Assembly (NCBI GenBank): GCA_003586115.2
Contig: QVOM02000034.1
Coordinates: 142,128,290 to 142,192,289 of the forward strand
Length of the DNA: 64,000 bases
Origin: Salvator merianae
Taxonomy: Eukaryota > Chordata > Lepidosauria > Squamata > Teiidae
Direction: 5' to 3'
Made by a program: the position numbers and the translations under genes. Below are positions 10,291-19,215 of this stretch, one piece after another. The stretch's first letter is position 1; every line of letters starts with the position of its first letter. The notes under the pieces were generated by a model. It was not told where the DNA came from. It did no database searches and saw only the letters and a program-made list of their open reading frames with translations.

Positions 10291-11420
10291 ATCTTCCAAA
10301 CACAGACTTCATATTTCCACTGACTAGACAGCAAATTCATGGATATGGTAAACTTTGGGGCTGCTACAATTTGAAAACATGGGCCTCAGGTATGAAGCCG
10401 TGATTTCACATGAATCCTTACTAGGATAATCACAAAACCAGCATCAAAATGAATGTCACATTGATAAAAAGTGGACTGAGGCAGAAAAACAGGGAACCTC
10501 TGCTTCATGTCACTGAGTTGATGTAAAAACATGAATGTAGACCATGGAATCCTATAGATTTCAGTCAGGTTTTTGCAACAATATGTGCTTTACTGCCAAG
10601 CTTTTATGAAATTTTTGCACATGTTCTGATTGAATTGAATATTTGACTTTTCATGAAGCAGGGCTTATTGCTACTGGAAATTTAGGGGATCCGTGGGTCT
10701 CTTTTGCACTATGGCAATGATGGGAATTATGGAATTTGTATTTTGTTCTGGTTTACTCTATGTGTAGGAGTGTGATATGTGGTTGAAGATGGTTTTGTGA
10801 TGTGCCTATGTAAATGTATGAAGATATAAAAGAAGCTAGGCATTTGAGCCTTTTATTTTATTTAAAGAATGCCAGAAAGTGCTAGGTTTATGATTTTGCT
10901 GTTGTTTTTTCAGTGGAAGTTCATGTTTTTAAATTTGTTCATGTTTTGAATACAAGATGTTTACAATGCAGGGTATCTAAGATAATTTGCACTTTGTTAT
11001 TTTTATTATTCAACCTATGTACAGTATCTTAATCCAATCTTTGATTTGACAGTAGAGATGCCTTGTCAAAATATAACCAGTGCTTTAGAATGTGTAGCTT
11101 GGATCATTGTGATGTTAAGGAGACAAAATTTAGGAGCCAATTAAGAAGTGTTTGAAGGTGTTATTTCCTGATTTTAGTGACTTGCTGGCCTAGATGAGCA
11201 GAAAATGAAGAGCACATCAGATTGCTGATGTTCATCAGGATAATTCAATAACAATTATATAAAGTTGACTTTGCTTAGTGTATCACAGTAACGATAACTG
11301 TAATACATGTTAGCGTGGTAGGAAAAATGATTCCTCTGATGCATTGCATTTTGCTTTCTGCCTGTTTCTTTCTGTACATATCTGCACAAAGAGACACACA
11401 TATGTAGAATTAACATGGTT
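10291..11420. other. 1.1 kb with nothing recognised
   Basis: This is AT-rich DNA without long open frames, terminal repeats or retroelement motifs that I can identify. Confidence 0.5.
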
Positions 11421-11422
11421 AC

Positions 11423-12069
11423 TAGAGATGTTCATCAGCCAGTTCTGATGGCCTTGGTTTGCGTCAAACTGACCCTAAAAGTTGTTAAACCTGGTTTGTG
11501 CAGCTCAATGAACTAACCAGCTGGCTTGTTTTGTTTGGTTCATTGAACTTTCTGTTCTCCCTTTGTGCTTGCTGCTTTCTCTCTTTATTTACAAATACAT
11601 GCTGCAGTCTGCTCACTTTGGCCAGTGCCACCACTTGCCTACTTCAGTCAGTGCTGCTGCCACTTGCCACATTATTGTGAAGTGTCACTCCCAGCTGCTT
11701 TCCTTCTGGGAAGATAGGCCTCAGCATACTGTGTTGCTCATGTGTTGCTTCTTCTGCCACAGAGGGCTCAAACGCAGTTGGTCATGCTGAGTGTGTGGAG
11801 AGTCTTTGAGGCCTTCCTGGAACAGGAAATGGTGTGCTGGGATTTGTCATCCAGAAGGCCAGCATCCAGGAGTGGTGCTTCAGAACAAAGTGTCTGGCAC
11901 AGAAATGGGTTGACAAGTGGGTGCATGCTGAAGCAGACAGATGAAGTGACAAGCCAAAGTGGGCAGACAGTAGCATTGTCAGCTGTGGGGTAAAGTAGGT
12001 GGAAGCTTGGTGAGTTGGGGAAAGCCAGCTCATTGATGCCTGGTCACTAGTGAGTCTAGTGAACATCAA
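11423..12069. mobile_element. Possible hAT-like element (TAGAGATGTTCA ends)
   Basis: The left end TAGAGATGTTCATC resembles the hAT TIR form TAGGGATGTGCA seen at 16778, and the right side carries the inverse GTGAACATC at 12058-12066. Flanking ATGGTTAC and GTGGTTGT would be a poor 8-bp duplication (5 of 8 bases). The interior has pairs such as CTTGCTGCTTTC and repeated TGCCAC/TGCTGC text but no transposase. Frames at 11498-12069 on both strands look spurious. Confidence 0.4.
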
Positions 12070-12086
12070 GAGTGGTTGTCTCTAAT

Positions 12087-12267
12087 GGGCCCTTTCTGCA
12101 CTTGGCCTTATTCCGGATGATATTGCAGAATAAGGACCTACCATTTGAATCCTAGTATAAACTATGGCAGGCCCCAGCCAGGGCCTGCCGTAATCTGCAC
12201 TAGCATGCAGATAGCAGGTCCCTATTCTAGGATATAATCCAGAACAAAGCCAAGTGCAGAAAGGGTC
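12087..12267. mobile_element. 180-bp hairpin MITE (family 1), copy 3
   Basis: GGGCCCTTTCTGCACTTGGC at the left pairs with GCCAAGTGCAGAAAGGGTC at the right. The arms also pair through CCTACCATTTGAATCCTAGT and ACTAGCATGCAGATAGCAGG. It lies 59 bp upstream of copy 4 in the same orientation. Confidence 0.75.
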
Positions 12268-12326
12268 ATAGTTACTCCCATGTTGTACACTTGGTGCTGA
12301 TGCTGAAAAAAAGAGAAAGAAATATA

Positions 12327-12506
12327 GGGCCTTTCTGCAGTTGGACTTATTCCAGATTATATCTCAGAATAGAGACCTGCCACCTGCATGCTAGTGCAGA
12401 CTATGGTAGGCCCTGGGCAAGACCTTTTATAGTGTGCACTAGCATGTGGATGGCAGGTCCTTATTCCGGGATATAATCTGGAATAAGGCCAAGTGCAGAA
12501 AGGGCC
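12327..12506. mobile_element. 180-bp hairpin MITE (family 1), copy 4, ATA target duplication
   Basis: GGGCCTTTCTGCAGTTGGAC pairs with GGCCAAGTGCAGAAAGGGCC. ATA flanks both sides (12324-12326 and 12507-12509). This copy is close to 8815-8994 in sequence and is one of the best examples of the family; each arm is about 80 nt with a short loop. Confidence 0.8.
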
Positions 12507-12919
12507 ATAGTGTTGTTTTCTGTTCTCCAATTGTAACTTGTTTTATAACAGCATACCTATTGCTTTTCCAAGGGTTTATTTTTGAGACTTTTATTTTAAA
12601 GTGTTCAAGAGGAATTTTAATGGCTTTTTAATGGATTTAGGCTTTCATCCTGGAGTGTCAGATAACTATGGTTCAGGTAGTTACTATAGCAAACTTTAAT
12701 TATAATCTTGTGCATTCCCTCATACTCTGTTGTTGTTGTTACCTAAAAATACTTGTGAAAGAATTCCTTTTAATAGTGAGACTGACATGGATTACCCTGT
12801 TATAAATTTGTAAGATCCTTTATTGCATCTGATGGCACTCCAGCCAAACCAGTTCTGACCATTGACCTTCATGAGTAAGTCCAGAGGAGGGAGAACAGCA
12901 TGGGGAGCAGTATGGAAGC
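12507..12919. other. No recognised element
   Basis: This short AT-rich interval contains a (GTT)4 run near 12730 and nothing else that I can assign. Confidence 0.4.
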
Positions 12920-13240
12920 TAAGTATAATGGGGTATGTGAAAGTTGTCCTCAAATGTCTGAGGGGCTTGTCTACAGGAAATAGACTGAGTTAGTTTCAGA
13001 AAGTAATTGTTAAATTAATAGGTGGAAATTTTAGGGAAGGTAGGCATTAGAAGAAACTTCCTGAAGGTAAGAATTATTCAACAGTGTAACAGACTGCCTA
13101 GAAGATGTTGGGATTTTGCTTGTTGAAGGCAGAAGTCTATCTTCCATTTTAATTTTCAGTGGTCTTGTAGTTGAAAACTTAAATTTCAGATTATGAGCAG
13201 GAGATTGGACTAGATGATGCAAAGGTGCAATAAAATCCCT
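12920..13240 (+). mobile_element. CR1-like LINE 3' end (diverged)
   Basis: The text AGAAGAAACTTCCTGAAGGT, AACAGTGTAACAGACTGCCT and GGAGATTGGACTAGATGATG follows the order of CR1 C-terminal codons (RRNFL, NRLPR) and the 3' UTR GGACTGGATGG block. The frame is broken and the piece is 5'-truncated. Confidence 0.6.
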
Positions 13241-13249
13241 AAAATTGCC

Positions 13250-13535
13250 TTGCCCCATCCTGAAGCCTGGAAATGGTCATCTCTTCCTCATACAGACTAA
13301 AATGAGAGTGTCTCTTTCCTTTAGCCAGACTGGGTGAGAAGATGCAGAAGCACAGAAGTGGTAAATGTAGCCAATCACAGCTTACGAAACAGCTGCTACT
13401 AATGAGCGACCAGTCAGGGCCATGGAACGCCAAGCAGCCAAGTGGCTAATCAGTGGTGAGCACTCATTGTCAGGAAGGTATTGCCATACTTTGAGGTGAA
13501 GAACACTGAAGAGAGGATAAATGAGATAGGCGCTC
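13250..13535 (-). mobile_element. MITE family 2, copy 2, inverted and partial
   Basis: The reverse complement aligns with the centre of the 55.15 kb copy: the CAATGCCTTCCTGACA block, the TTCCATGGCCCTGATTGGTC-like block and the GCTGTGATTGGCTA block all appear in order. One intact CCAAT box (13371-13375) remains; the others have decayed. The inverted-repeat ends were not found, so the limits are approximate. Confidence 0.6.
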
Positions 13536-13938
13536 TCTTATTGCATCCTAAGAAAGGAAAAGCAAAATGCTCAAATGGCTATTATTGCTATTATTGCTGT
13601 TTTGATTCTAACTGAATCCATGCACAGCAGTAGTGGAAGATGCTCTCCTCATTTCACCAAAAAAATTGCAAGTAAATTTTCAGATGGTGCATAACATGGG
13701 TACTCTATTACTGGTAATTTCATTTTGCAACTTAAAACCAATAGCATCAAACTACAAATTAAGATTAGGTACCTTTATTTCACTTAAGTAGCTACTTTAT
13801 ATCAGATATAAAAATAATTGATAAAAACTAACAAAAAATGGTGTTGGGAATTAATCTAATACTTATCCTGTCAGAATGTGAATATTCATTATTTTGGGGG
13901 GTTAAAAACTCAAGGAAAATATACAGACTTGGGGTCAT

Positions 13939-14610
13939 GGGCCATTTATGCACTTGTGGGTGCTGGAACAACTCTGACGGGAACATGTTGCTACTTGAGT
14001 GGTCCACATGTGGCCAACTTGTTCTGGGATAGGCCCCATGTCATTCTGGAGCTTGTGTGAGCTTTGCAGCCTGCTGTGTAGGCTCTGATAGCCAGGAACA
14101 AATGTTCCTGGCCTCAGAGCCCCAGGGGGACTTATTTTGGCAGCACAGGTTGGTGCACCACTGAAATGGATCCCCCTGCTAAACCCAAACAGGGGCCCTT
14201 TCTGCACTTGGCCTTATTGTGGATTATATCTCAGAATAGGGACCTGCTATCCACATGCTAGTGCAAACTATGAAAGGTCTTGGCCAGGACCTACGACAGT
14301 CTGCACTAGCATGCAGATGGCAGGTTCCTATTCTGAGATATAATCTGGAATAAGGCCAAGTGCAGAAAGGTCTAGGGTATCATGCACCCTTCTTCATGCC
14401 TACCTGTTCCATTCCAGAGACCCCTGAATTGCTGGTCTACTGGTATCCCAGTCCAAGATGCCATTTGGCCTCCTATGCTCCATCCAGAGTGGATGGAATA
14501 TCCTTGCAGGAAGTGCGTCTTTGTCTCTTCTGCTCCAGAGTATGGAATGAGAGGCCCAGAAGGAATCTAGGCCTTAGGCTGGACTAGTATAACAGCAGTG
14601 CAGAAAGACA
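13939..14610. mobile_element. Harbinger-like element split by a nested MITE
   Basis: The left end GGGCCATTTATGCACTTG pairs with a right end reading CAGTGCAGAAAGACA. The two halves (13939-14192 and about 14373-14610) align with the left and right parts of the 4560-5036 element, including CAAATGTTCCTGGCCTCAG and TATGCTCCATCCAGAGTGG. The 180-bp MITE at 14193 interrupts it, so this element is older than that MITE insertion. The flanking trinucleotides, CAT and AAT, match at two of three bases. Confidence 0.65.
14193..14372. mobile_element. 180-bp hairpin MITE (family 1), copy 5, nested
   Basis: GGGCCCTTTCTGCACTTGGC pairs with GGCCAAGTGCAGAAAGG, with ATTATATCTCAGAATAGGGA facing TTCCTATTCTGAGATATAAT. 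It sits inside the larger Harbinger-like element. Confidence 0.8.
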
Positions 14611-15599
14611 AATAGACTTTCATTCTTTTTAAAGCTCTTGCATCCCCTGTGTTTCTTCTTTGGGGTCAATCCAAATTAGATTAAGCGTGATGTCAGTGGG
14701 ACAATGGCATAACAAAAATCAAGTTCTAAGACTGGACTTTTATTTTTGCTTTCTATACCGTAAGATGCTCCATTCTTGAACTTTTTGGAGGGACTTCCAC
14801 TTTCTCCCCACAGCTTCATTGTTTCTAAGCAAGAGGATCTAGTATATGGAAAGATTAGACCAAAAGACAGAAGCCTTTAAAAGTGCTGATTTATTTAACT
14901 TTTTTAAAAATGAGGAGCAGTATATAAAATAATTTTAAATTGTCTGAATATCTTTTTCTTTTGTATTCATATCACCTTTTTGTGATGCTTCAGCTGATAC
15001 AAGATAATGTATTCTGAATGTTCAGAGATAGCCAGACCACAGAGACTATCATTCAGGTAGAAACAAGAAATATTTTTTGTTGTTCTTCCTTTTGCTTTTG
15101 CTTAAAAAAAGAAAAAGAAAACAACCTCATAGACCCTTTGTATATATACATGTTCCACACTATTCTTATTAGAAAACATACATGCAGGTTTTAAAGGTCC
15201 ATGATCTCAATTTGCTGCATTATGTTTCCTGTTTTCTATTTGACGTAAGTGTTTTCTCTCAGGTGCTGAGGGTTTCAGGTTAACTTTAGGTCACGGAAAA
15301 TAATCTTTCTTTTTCAAAAGCTTCTGCAGTTCCATATAGCATTCAGTATAGAAGGTAGAATTGTGACTTAGTTTTCTTTGAATATAATGGTTTTATTCAA
15401 TCCATCAGTTGCTTCCATTGATAGATTAGGATAACTTTTCCACTCCCTGATCTACCCCTCTCTTATTTAACTTACATCAATAGTCTGTGCTAACAGGATT
15501 TTGGGGTGGCACATGGGACTTCAGGGAGGAACATTAAAATACAAGCTCTGTTTTATGTTTTGCTTCAGTAATTGCCTGAACCTAGCTGACATTGACTAG
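14611..15599. other. No recognised element
   Basis: AT-rich DNA without terminal repeats or convincing open frames. A short purine run (AAAAAAAGAAAAAGAAAAC) occurs near 15103. Confidence 0.4.
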
Positions 15600-15810
15600 T
15601 CTTGAAAAACTAAAGAAAGTTGGGCCTGCTTAGTAATCAGATGGAAGACCACCAGGAAATCCCAGAGCTGTAGGAAAGCTGGAACGTCAACAATCATTGC
15701 AGAAAAAAGCAATGCAAAACGTTTCTGTATTGCTGCCAGAACAGCTCTATGGTTGTATCGATATAGTCACCAGATTGATTTGAAGTAATGTGGTGGTTCT
15801 GGACTTACTC
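15600..15810 (+). mobile_element. 5S rRNA-derived SINE
   Basis: GCCTGCTTAGTAATCAGATG followed by GAAGACCACCAGGAA corresponds to the 3' half of 5S rRNA (GCCTGGTTAGTACTTGGATG then GGAGACC), which carries the internal promoter C box. Downstream GCAATGCAAAACGTTTCTGT and TATAGTCACCAGATTGATTT match the tail of the 5S-derived SINEs known in squamates (GGCAAACCACCTCTG and GTCGCCATAAGTC). It is a mutated SINE copy, not a 5S gene, because the 5' half of 5S rRNA is missing. Confidence 0.65.
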
Positions 15811-16521
15811 ACAGTAGTGAAATAGCTTAGCATGATCAGGCACATACAGTTGAGCACAGTACAATAAAACCAATTGATCAATACCTCTTTCAAAGTGATT
15901 AAGTTCAGTAGAACTTTGAGAAAATATCAAGTTAAAGGTCGGTCTGAAAATAGGTCGGGAAATATCACTTGAAGATTCCGGGAAAACAAGTTTCCTGTCT
16001 TTCTTATTTATTGTATCTGTGCATGTGCATTTTCAATTACTGATCTGTGTTAAAGAGCTTTTCCTTTAAATGAAGCAAATACAGTTGCACGTATATTTGT
16101 TTAAATATGAACAATGCAATAATGGAGCAGATGTTTTGCTTACAGGATCCCCCTAGGTGAGTGTGCAGAACTTTCATGTAGAACCTGGAGGTGATCCTTT
16201 TGAAACCCTGTAGAGAGCTGCTGCCAGTCAACATTAAAGCTAGGTCATGGCTTAACCTGGTAACAGGGACTTTGTTATGATTCCAATTATGTTGCTGGAT
16301 TAATCATCCCGTGTAAGTCACCAGCAGCAGCTAAGACTGATACCTATGTTTTGGACATGCTCATGATCTAAACAAATAGCTTGTGAGCTACATAGTTAGG
16401 AGGTATTTTGTTTTCTGTTTTTTCCTTGTTAGTATGAACACTAGATTCAAAAGGTGTTCTGCTATTTGATATGATGCCAAGGATATGCCTTAATAGGGAT
16501 CTAGTTAGGATGTGACATGTA
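15811..16521. other. No recognised element
   Basis: An antisense 65-codon frame at 16037-16234 shows no motif. I see nothing else that can be supported. Confidence 0.4.
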
Positions 16522-16764
16522 GGGCCTTTTCGCACTTACCACTGTAGAACAGGCTGTAGTACTTACCAGAAGCTAGAGATCAGCATTTGCTGGTGTCCAT
16601 GCTCAATCCTTACCATGGCAGCATCCAGGAAGCGTCCAGCCACTGCCATGTGATCAGCAGGGCTGCACAGACATGGTTTTGTGGTGCTTAATTCTTACCA
16701 TGGCATCAGCCAGGGCGACCGGCAGCACCATGCAGGCTCGCTAGTACAAAGTGTGAACAGGTCC
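16522..16764. mobile_element. Harbinger-like element, 243 bp
   Basis: GGGCCTTTTCGCACTTACC at the left pairs with AAAGTGTGAACAGGTCC at the right. Internal direct repeats around CTTACCATGGCA (twice, near 16609 and 16695) are seen. The flanking trinucleotides do not match, so one edge may have mutated. Confidence 0.6.
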
Positions 16765-16777
16765 AAGAAGTTAGAGC

Positions 16778-17764
16778 TAGGGATGTGCACGAAGCTTTGT
16801 TCCCTTCGTATTTCACGCAAAAATGGTGTTTCCGCCATCTTCGCACGGAATACGAAGGGAAAAAGGGACAGCGAAAGCGAATTGCGAAGGTCCCGGTGAC
16901 TTTCGCTGTCCTTCGAGACCTTCACCATTTGCCGCAGCATCAGAAAAATCAATGCGAAGGGAAGACCTTCGCCGATCGCTAAAGTTAAGTGCTGCCTCTG
17001 TGACAGGCAGCACTTAACTTTAGCGATCGGCAAAGGTCTTCCCTTCGCATTGATTTTTCTCCATTTCCGATCGCTCTCTCATTCCCCCTCTTCTGTCACT
17101 CGCACGCACACACAGAAAGAATAGGGGGAGAGAGCGATCGGAAACGGAAACGGTGAAAAATCAATGCGAAGGGAAGACCTTCGCCGATTGCTAAAGTTAA
17201 GTGCTGCCTGTCACAGAGGCAGGAGCAGCACTTAACTTTCACGATCAGTGAAGGTCTTCCCTTCACTTTGATTTTTCGCCATTTCCGATCGCTCTCTCAT
17301 TCCCCCCCATTCTGTCTGTGTGCGTGTGCGAGTGACAGAAGAGGGGGAATGAGAGAGCGATCGGAAACGGAGAAAAATCAAAGCGAAGGGAAGATCTTCA
17401 CCGATCGTGAAAGTTAAGTGCTGCTAGCGATCGGCAAAGGTCTTCCTTTCGCATTGATTTTTCTCTGTTTCCGATCGCTCTCTCATTCCCCCTCTTCTGT
17501 CACTTGCATGCGCACACAGACAGAATAGGGCGGGGGAATGGGAGAGCGATCGGAAATGGCAAAAAATCAAAGCGAAGGGAAGACCTTCGGCGATCGCTAA
17601 AGTTAAGTGCTGCTGCCTCTGTGACAGGTGGTTTTTATGAAGATTTTCGCCACGAAAACGAAAGGTTCCCTTTTTGCACCTCTCGTTTTTGTGCGAAAAC
17701 AAAGCTCTTTTGCTTCGCAGCGCTGTGAAGCGAAGAGGGGAAAGTGTTTTCGTGCACATCCCTA
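16778..17764. mobile_element. 987-bp hAT element built of alternating hairpins, 8-bp TSD
   Basis: The ends are TAGGGATGTGCACGAAG and the inverse TTTCGTGCACATCCCTA. The flanks are GTTAGAGC (16770-16777) and GTCAGAGC (17765-17772), a 7 of 8 match. TIRs beginning TAGGG and 8-bp duplications identify a hAT element. The interior has no transposase; it is a chain of two alternating hairpin modules (separate entry). Many open frames on both strands between 16681 and 17859 are shadows of this structure. Confidence 0.85.
16943..17628. repeat. Alternating inverted-repeat modules inside the hAT element
   Basis: Module B runs GAAAAATCAATGCGAAGGG to the complementary CCCTTCGCATTGATTTTTC. In the first copy the arms are 16943-16996 and 17006-17059, with one mismatch over 54 bp and a 9-bp loop. 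Module A runs TTTCCGATCGCTCTCTC to GAGAGAGCGATCGGAAA around a GTGTGTG-like centre. The order is B (16943-17059), A, B (17155-17277), A, B with deleted centre (17373-17464), A, half B (to about 17628). The repeats suggest unit amplification within the transposon. Confidence 0.8.
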
Positions 17765-18119
17765 GTCAGAGCACCAGGTTTTCTACGCTGAGTGTTCCCC
17801 ACTTTTGAAGAGTTTGTAAGAGCTTTGATTAAAGCAGTTTTTAGAGAATTACTGTACATTTCCCACTATTTCTTGCCATAGGCTATTTTGACTGGGCAGC
17901 ATCTGGATGGATGCCCCTGTATGTATGCATGCATTTAGTTTTAGATGTGTCATATCTGGACATGCATAGGGCACCCATCGATATGCTTCATAATCTGTCA
18001 GAAACTTGTTTAAAATGCAGTTGTGCTTCAGTTTCAACTTCTCTCCTTTTCAAAAGTCTAAAACTCATTGTCACCCAGTGAAGGTGACTCTTGAAAAAGT
18101 CAGGACAGACGAAAGGATT

Positions 18120-18435
18120 CCCTTGCCCCACAGCATATAGTTAAATTTTGAAATTCACTGTTACAAGATGTGGCATTGGCCTGCTGACCAGAAGCTTTGA
18201 AGGCTAGTCTGGACCAGTTCATGATGACAAGGCTACCAGTTGCTGCTACCTTGTATGGCTGTGCGATTTCATATGAGAGTGTGGGAAGTCAGTTGTTGTT
18301 AGATCAAGAGAAGGGCAAAAGGTGTTCTTATCACTGTCTTGTGGTGTCCATCTATGGGTGGTTGTCAGTGTGAGAACACTGACTAGATGGACCACTGGTC
18401 TGATCCAGCAGGACATGTCTTATTTTTTCATTTGG
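18120..18435 (+). mobile_element. CR1-like LINE 3' end (diverged)
   Basis: The stretch ends with CTAGATGGACCACTGGTCTG and ATCCAGCAGGACATGTCTTA, the CR1-like 3' UTR pattern shared with 8.7 and 46.3 kb. Upstream, AAATTCACTGTTACAAGATG and CTAGTCTGGACCAGTTCATG fit the CR1 C-terminal region with frame lesions. Confidence 0.6.
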
Positions 18436-18775
18436 GTTTCAGGTGCTGTTGTTGTAGTCACCTCTGCAGCAACTGGCAGCTGGACAGGGAAGGACTGCGA
18501 GTATACTTTGTCAGAGCAGTTTCCACAGGAGTGATGTTTTTCTTTACTCAAATTCATCTGGATCCTTTTTGGATAAGACACTTTATGTTTTAGAAATCGC
18601 TGTAGAACTTTTTTTAAAAAAGTTGTTGAAATTAGGATGTCTTGAGGTTAGATCTCTGATATTTAAAAGTTACAGGCTTTGAAAGATTTGTCTGGAAGTT
18701 TTGTTCATTTGGAGAATGTTGGATTAGCAAAGGCTCATCCTTACTTCTTCAGGGCCCAGTTTGTTATCTGTGATC

Positions 18776-19215
18776 ATAGAATCATAGAATCATAGAGTTG
18801 GAAGGGACCTCTAGGGACATCGAGTCCAACCCCCTGCTCAATGCAGGATTCACTAAAGCATCCCAGACAGATAACTGTCCAGCCTCTCCTTGAAGACCTC
18901 CAGCGAAGGAGAGCCCACCACCTCCTGTGGCAACCTGTTCCAGTGACTGATTGCCCTTACGGTCAGGAAGTTTTTCCTAATATCTAGCCTGTATCTACTC
19001 CCTTGAAGTTTCATCCCATTGTTTCTAGTCCTTCCTTCTTGCGCAACTGAGAATAGGGCCAATCCTTCTGCACTGTGACAGCCCTTCAGATACTTGAAAA
19101 CAGCTATCATGTCTCCTCTCAGTCTTCTCTTCTGCAGGCTAAACATTCCTAGGTCCTTTAACCGTTCCTCGTAGGACATGGTTTGCAGACCACTGACCAT
19201 TTTGGTCGCCCTTCA
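18776..19215 (-). mobile_element. CR1 LINE 3' end, antisense, with octamer tail
   Basis: The low-coordinate end carries three ATAGAATC-type octamers, the short tandem tail typical of CR1 instead of poly-A. Next come the CR1 3' UTR (GGGGGTTGGACTCGATG on the minus strand) and an open ORF2 C-terminus (separate entry). It is 5'-truncated near 19215, as most CR1 copies are. This is one of the least decayed retroelements in the window. Confidence 0.85.
18853..19200 (-). pseudogene. CR1 ORF2 C-terminal remnant (open 115 codons)
   Basis: This minus-strand frame contains RLKDLGMFSLQKRRLRGDM, FKYLKGC, NNGMKLQGSRYRLDIRKNF, HWNRLPQEVV and PSLEVFKERLD in that order. These are the conserved blocks at the C-terminus of CR1 reverse transcriptase proteins, after the catalytic domain. 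The frame is uninterrupted from the truncation point to its stop, which suggests a fairly recent insertion. The catalytic reverse transcriptase and endonuclease parts are absent, so no activity is possible. The M at the start is not a real initiator. Confidence 0.85.

Noticed and set aside
15600..15810. Possible 5S rRNA gene
   Set aside because: Only the 3' half of the 5S sequence is present and it is followed by a SINE body, so it is a retroposed SINE.
16681..17859. Many open frames of 60-112 codons on both strands
   Set aside because: They read through the inverted-repeat modules of the hAT element, so the same sequence is translated repeatedly in both directions.
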